From Pseudomonadota bacterium (GTDB lineage: Bacteria > Pseudomonadota > Gammaproteobacteria > Burkholderiales > SG8-39), in assembly GCA_021848555.1 (NCBI GenBank), contig JAJZUN010000097.1, forward strand, positions 1 through 8,343: a DNA stretch of 8,343 bases, given 5' to 3'. Below are positions 6,799 to 8,343 of this stretch, in pieces; position 1 is the stretch's first letter; every line of letters starts with the position of its first letter. The notes beneath the pieces are model-generated. The model had not been told where the DNA came from, did not search any database, and saw only the letters and a list, made by a program, of their open reading frames with translations. A program made the translations under genes and the position numbers.

Positions 6799-6812
6799 CC
6801 GCTTGCAAGTGG
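6799..6812. promoter_or_regulatory. Palindrome upstream of higBA
   Basis: The 8-base palindrome CTTGCAAG (6802-6809) is extended by a G:T pair and two C:G pairs to 14 bases. Its left half, CCGCTTG, recurs in the larger palindrome at 6822-6841, so the two may be related operator copies for HigA. Confidence 0.4.
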
Positions 6813-6821
6813 TAACGAACA

Positions 6822-6841
6822 CAAGCGGCAACCGCCGCTTG
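6822..6841. promoter_or_regulatory. Perfect 8-bp inverted repeat overlapping the higBA -35 box; candidate HigA operator
   Basis: CAAGCGGC (6822-6829) and GCCGCTTG (6834-6841) are perfect reverse complements separated by AACC. The right arm shares three bases with the proposed -35 hexamer TTGACG at 6839-6844. HigA antitoxins repress their own promoters by binding palindromes over promoter elements, so this placement is what autoregulation would predict. It could also form an RNA or DNA hairpin. HigA binding is inferred. Confidence 0.55.
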
Positions 6842-6867
6842 ACGCCTGTAACGCTATGCTATACACT
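6839..6867 (+). promoter_or_regulatory. Sigma-70-type promoter of higBA
   Basis: The -35 hexamer TTGACG (6839-6844) and the -10 hexamer TACACT (6862-6867) are separated by exactly 17 bases. The expected transcription start is near 6874, which coincides with the proposed GTG start of higB. An alternative -10, TATACA at 6860-6865, would have a 15-base spacer. Confidence 0.6.
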
Positions 6868-6873
6868 CTCTGC

Positions 6874-7143
6874 GTGATCAAGACATTCCGCCACAAGGGG
6901 CTGCGCGCGTTCTTCGAGACCGGCAGTCGGGCAGGGATTCAACCGCACCATGTGCCGCGCCTGAAGCGGCAACTGTCGCGGCTTGACCTCGCCAAGTCCG
7001 CCGATGACATGAACGTGCCGGGATGGAAATTGCATTTGCTTACGACCGGGCATTGGTCCGTGTGGGTGAATGGCAACTGGCGTGTGACCTTCATCTTCGA
7101 GGGGACTGATGCCGTGTTGGTGGATTATCAGGACTATCACTAA
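6874..7143 (+). CDS. higB: HigB toxin, RelE/ParE-like mRNA interferase of a HigBA toxin-antitoxin pair
   Basis: HigB-type toxins cut mRNA on the ribosome and are neutralised by HigA encoded just downstream. The 89-residue product shows the family pattern: IKTFRHKGLRAFFETGS at the N-terminus, IQPHH and a leucine-spaced helix (22-40), a DMNVPGWKLHLLT core (45-57), then WSVWVNGNWRVTFIF (61-75) and the terminal VDYQDYH (83-89). The conserved Arg70 and the C-terminal DYH are present, so it is likely functional. I chose the GTG at 6874 because the family normally begins right at this point and the promoter's start site falls here; an in-frame ATG at 6856 lies inside the promoter. The stop is 12 bases before higA. 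Confidence 0.92.
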   Translation: MIKTFRHKGLRAFFETGSRAGIQPHHVPRLKRQLSRLDLAKSADDMNVPGWKLHLLTTGHWSVWVNGNWRVTFIFEGTDAVLVDYQDYH

Positions 7144-7155
7144 GGAACATTCGAA

Positions 7156-7464
7156 ATGACGCGAATTTACAACCCGCCTCACCCGGGCGAAACTTTGCGC
7201 GAGGATGTATTGCCTGCGCTGGGTCTGACCGTGACCGATGCCGCCGCGCAATTGGGGGTGACCCGCGCGGCGCTGTCTCGCGTCCTCAATGGACGCGCCG
7301 CGATCTCGACGGAGATGGCGCTGCGCCTGGAGGGGTGGCTAGGTGTGAAAAACGGTGGGCGCGCCGACCTGTGGATTGCGCAGCAGGCCAGCTATGACCT
7401 GTGGCAGGCTCGAAAAGCCGGGGCACCGAAGGTAAAACGCGCCTCTGCATTACCCGCCGCCTGA
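7156..7464 (+). CDS. higA: HigA antitoxin, XRE-family helix-turn-helix protein
   Basis: This is the antitoxin and transcriptional autorepressor of the HigBA pair. It has 102 residues. The N-terminal [15 protein letters not shown] (6-20) is characteristic of HigA; the helix-turn-helix covers about 24-51 ([20 protein letters not shown], then NGRAAIS). The family tail [16 protein letters not shown] is at 71-86. The ATG has AAGGAA at 7142-7147, overlapping the higB stop codon, eight bases upstream, so translation is probably coupled to the toxin. Toxin-first gene order is the HigBA hallmark. The stop codon lies inside a strong hairpin at 7454-7480. Confidence 0.94.
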   Translation: MTRIYNPPHPGETLREDVLPALGLTVTDAAAQLGVTRAALSRVLNGRAAISTEMALRLEGWLGVKNGGRADLWIAQQASYDLWQARKAGAPKVKRASALPAA

Positions 7465-7480
7465 CAGCTTCAGGCGGCGG
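7454..7480 (+). terminator. Strong GC-rich hairpin at the end of higA
   Basis: Two perfect 11-base arms (7454-7464 and 7470-7480) surround the loop CAGCT. The left arm ends with the higA stop codon. No run of T follows on either strand, so it is not a classic intrinsic terminator. It may still stop or stabilise the higBA transcript and separate it from hrpA. Confidence 0.5.
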
Positions 7481-7528
7481 CCGGCAGGGTGTTGAGGCAC
7501 CATGCCCGGACCCCGTTTCCAGAGCCGG

Positions 7529-7534
7529 TAGAAT
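7529..7534 (+). promoter_or_regulatory. Candidate -10 element of the hrpA promoter
   Basis: TAGAAT matches five of six bases of the sigma-70 -10 consensus. No good -35 hexamer is visible at the usual spacing. Transcription would start near 7541, giving a leader of about 31 bases to the ATG at 7572 and excluding the in-frame ATG at 7533 as a start for that transcript. Confidence 0.45.
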
Positions 7535-7571
7535 GCGCAGGGTGAAGCCCGCGCAGACCGCTCGCAGAAGC

Positions 7572-8343
7572 ATGCATCCGCAGCAGCAGCGCTACTCCGC
7601 CGCCGAGCTCGAGTTGCGCCGCGCCGCCTGCCCCAAGCCCGAGTACCCGGAGGAGTTGCCGGTCAGCGCGCGGCGCGCCGACATCGCGGACGCGATCGCC
7701 AGGCATCAGGTGGTCATCGTCTGCGGCGAAACCGGCTCGGGCAAGACCACCCAGTTGCCCAAGATCCTGCTCGAACTCGGGCGCGGCGTGGCGGGGCTCA
7801 TCGGCCACACCCAGCCGCGGCGCATCGCCGCGCGTGCCACCGCGGCGCGCATCGCGCAGGAACTCAAGACCGAGCTCGGCGGCGCGGTCGGTTACAAGAT
7901 CCGCTTCAACGACAAGCTGAGCCCGCGCTCCTACATCAAGCTCATGACCGATGGCATCCTGCTCGCCGAGACCCAGGGCGACCGGGATTTGCGCCAGTAC
8001 GACGCGATCATCATCGACGAGGCGCATGAGCGCAGCCTGAACATCGATTTTCTGCTCGGCTATCTGAAGCAGTTGCTGCCGCGGCGGCCCGATCTGAAAC
8101 TGGTCGTGACCTCCGCAACCATAGACGCAGAGCGCTTCTCCAGGCATTTCCAGGGCGCGCCGGTGATAGAAGTGTCGGGCCGGCTGTATCCGGTCGAGAT
8201 CCGCTACCGGCCGCCGTCGGTCGCGAAAGCGGCGGGCGCCGCCGGGTCGCGGCCAGCGACAGGCGAAGTGCCGGATCTGGCCGACGCCATCGTCGAAGCG
8301 GTGGACGAGGCCGCCCGCTGCGGTCCGGGCGACGTGCTGGTGT
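7572..8343 (+). CDS. hrpA: ATP-dependent RNA helicase HrpA (DEAH-box), N-terminal part, cut by the right window edge
   Basis: HrpA is a cytoplasmic DEAH-box RNA helicase of superfamily 2, involved in RNA and stalled-ribosome processing. About 257 residues are visible of a protein usually near 1300. Helicase motifs appear in order: Walker A GETGSGKT (52-59), motif Ia [11 protein letters not shown] (80-90), GYKIRF (107-112), the MTDGILL stretch (125-131), motif II DEAHER (149-154) and motif III SAT (181-183), followed by LYPVEIRY. The frame stays open from 7572 to the edge with strong GC bias at third positions. In-frame alternatives are ATG at 7533 and GTG at 7542; I prefer 7572 given the -10 box at 7529-7534, but no start has a good Shine-Dalgarno. 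This looks like core chromosome, unlike the accessory genes to its left. Confidence 0.93.
   Translation, partial: MHPQQQRYSAAELELRRAACPKPEYPEELPVSARRADIADAIARHQVVIVCGETGSGKTTQLPKILLELGRGVAGLIGHTQPRRIAARATAARIAQELKTELGGAVGYKIRFNDKLSPRSYIKLMTDGILLAETQGDRDLRQYDAIIIDEAHERSLNIDFLLGYLKQLLPRRPDLKLVVTSATIDAERFSRHFQGAPVIEVSGRLYPVEIRYRPPSVAKAAGAAGSRPATGEVPDLADAIVEAVDEAARCGPGDVLV

Larger units (their letters stand above)
6308..6838. other. Intergenic region between lysR and higBA, no convincing gene
   Basis: About 530 bases between divergent units. Open frames of up to about 85 codons exist on both strands, but none has a recognisable domain, good start context or agreement with its neighbours. The stretch holds a consensus minus-strand -10 box for lysR (6345-6350), an imperfect inverted repeat (6688-6718), and, at the right end, palindromes next to the higBA promoter. 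It is noticeably less GC-rich than hrpA. It may contain decayed coding sequence, but I cannot name a source. Confidence 0.6.

Noticed and set aside
7470..8147. Long minus-strand open frame of 225 codons over hrpA
   Set aside because: It is the complement of a clear DEAH-box helicase reading frame with all motifs; its translation shows only biased low-information sequence typical of an antisense shadow in GC-rich DNA.
1..8343. CRISPR arrays, tRNA, rRNA, riboswitches
   Set aside because: No regularly spaced direct repeats, tRNA cloverleaf with its conserved TTCGA-type arm, rRNA sequence or recognisable aptamer pattern was seen on either strand.

Overview
The window looks like a piece of a GC-rich proteobacterial chromosome, most likely a betaproteobacterium of the Burkholderiales type. 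This inference rests on a Bug/TctC-type periplasmic receptor in a CoA-ester catabolic cluster, an HrpA helicase, and a small HigBA module. No rRNA, tRNA or other species-level marker is present, so the assignment stays soft.

Layout, left to right. (1) 3-860, plus strand: the C-terminal three quarters of an IS91-family (HUH/Y2, rolling-circle) transposase, cut by the left window edge. (2) 861-1346: no gene, but three inverted repeats (940-964, 1110-1136, 1153-1216), at least one of which may mark the element's 3' terminus. (3) 1347-6307: four genes, all on the minus strand. In transcription order they are a LysR-type regulator (6307-5291), an acyl-CoA synthetase (5189-3585, GTG start), an acyl-CoA dehydrogenase (3571-2360) and a Bug-type solute receptor (2318-1347). 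(4) 6308-6838: intergenic, with a consensus minus-strand -10 box before lysR and an imperfect inverted repeat. (5) 6874-7464, plus strand: a higB toxin / higA antitoxin pair behind a recognisable promoter with two palindromes. (6) 7572 to the right edge: the N-terminal fifth or so of hrpA, a DEAH-box RNA helicase.

How the genes may work together: the receptor would capture a carboxylic acid in the periplasm, the synthetase would make its CoA thioester, the dehydrogenase would act on that thioester, and the LysR protein would tune expression. The substrate cannot be read from sequence. No TctA/TctB membrane subunits and no hydratase or thiolase lie in the window, so both transport and later degradation must rely on genes elsewhere.

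Base composition differs along the window: hrpA is extremely GC-rich (49 of 60 bases at 7801-7860), while the receptor gene is much less so (32 of 60 at 1921-1980). Together with the flanking IS91 remnant and toxin-antitoxin pair, this suggests the catabolic cluster is accessory DNA placed next to core chromosome beginning around hrpA. The points most worth a second look are the dehydrogenase that lacks the usual catalytic glutamate at both known positions, the apparently leaderless higB start, the palindromes at the higBA promoter, and the nested inverted repeats after the transposase. I did not see a clearly new multi-gene system.
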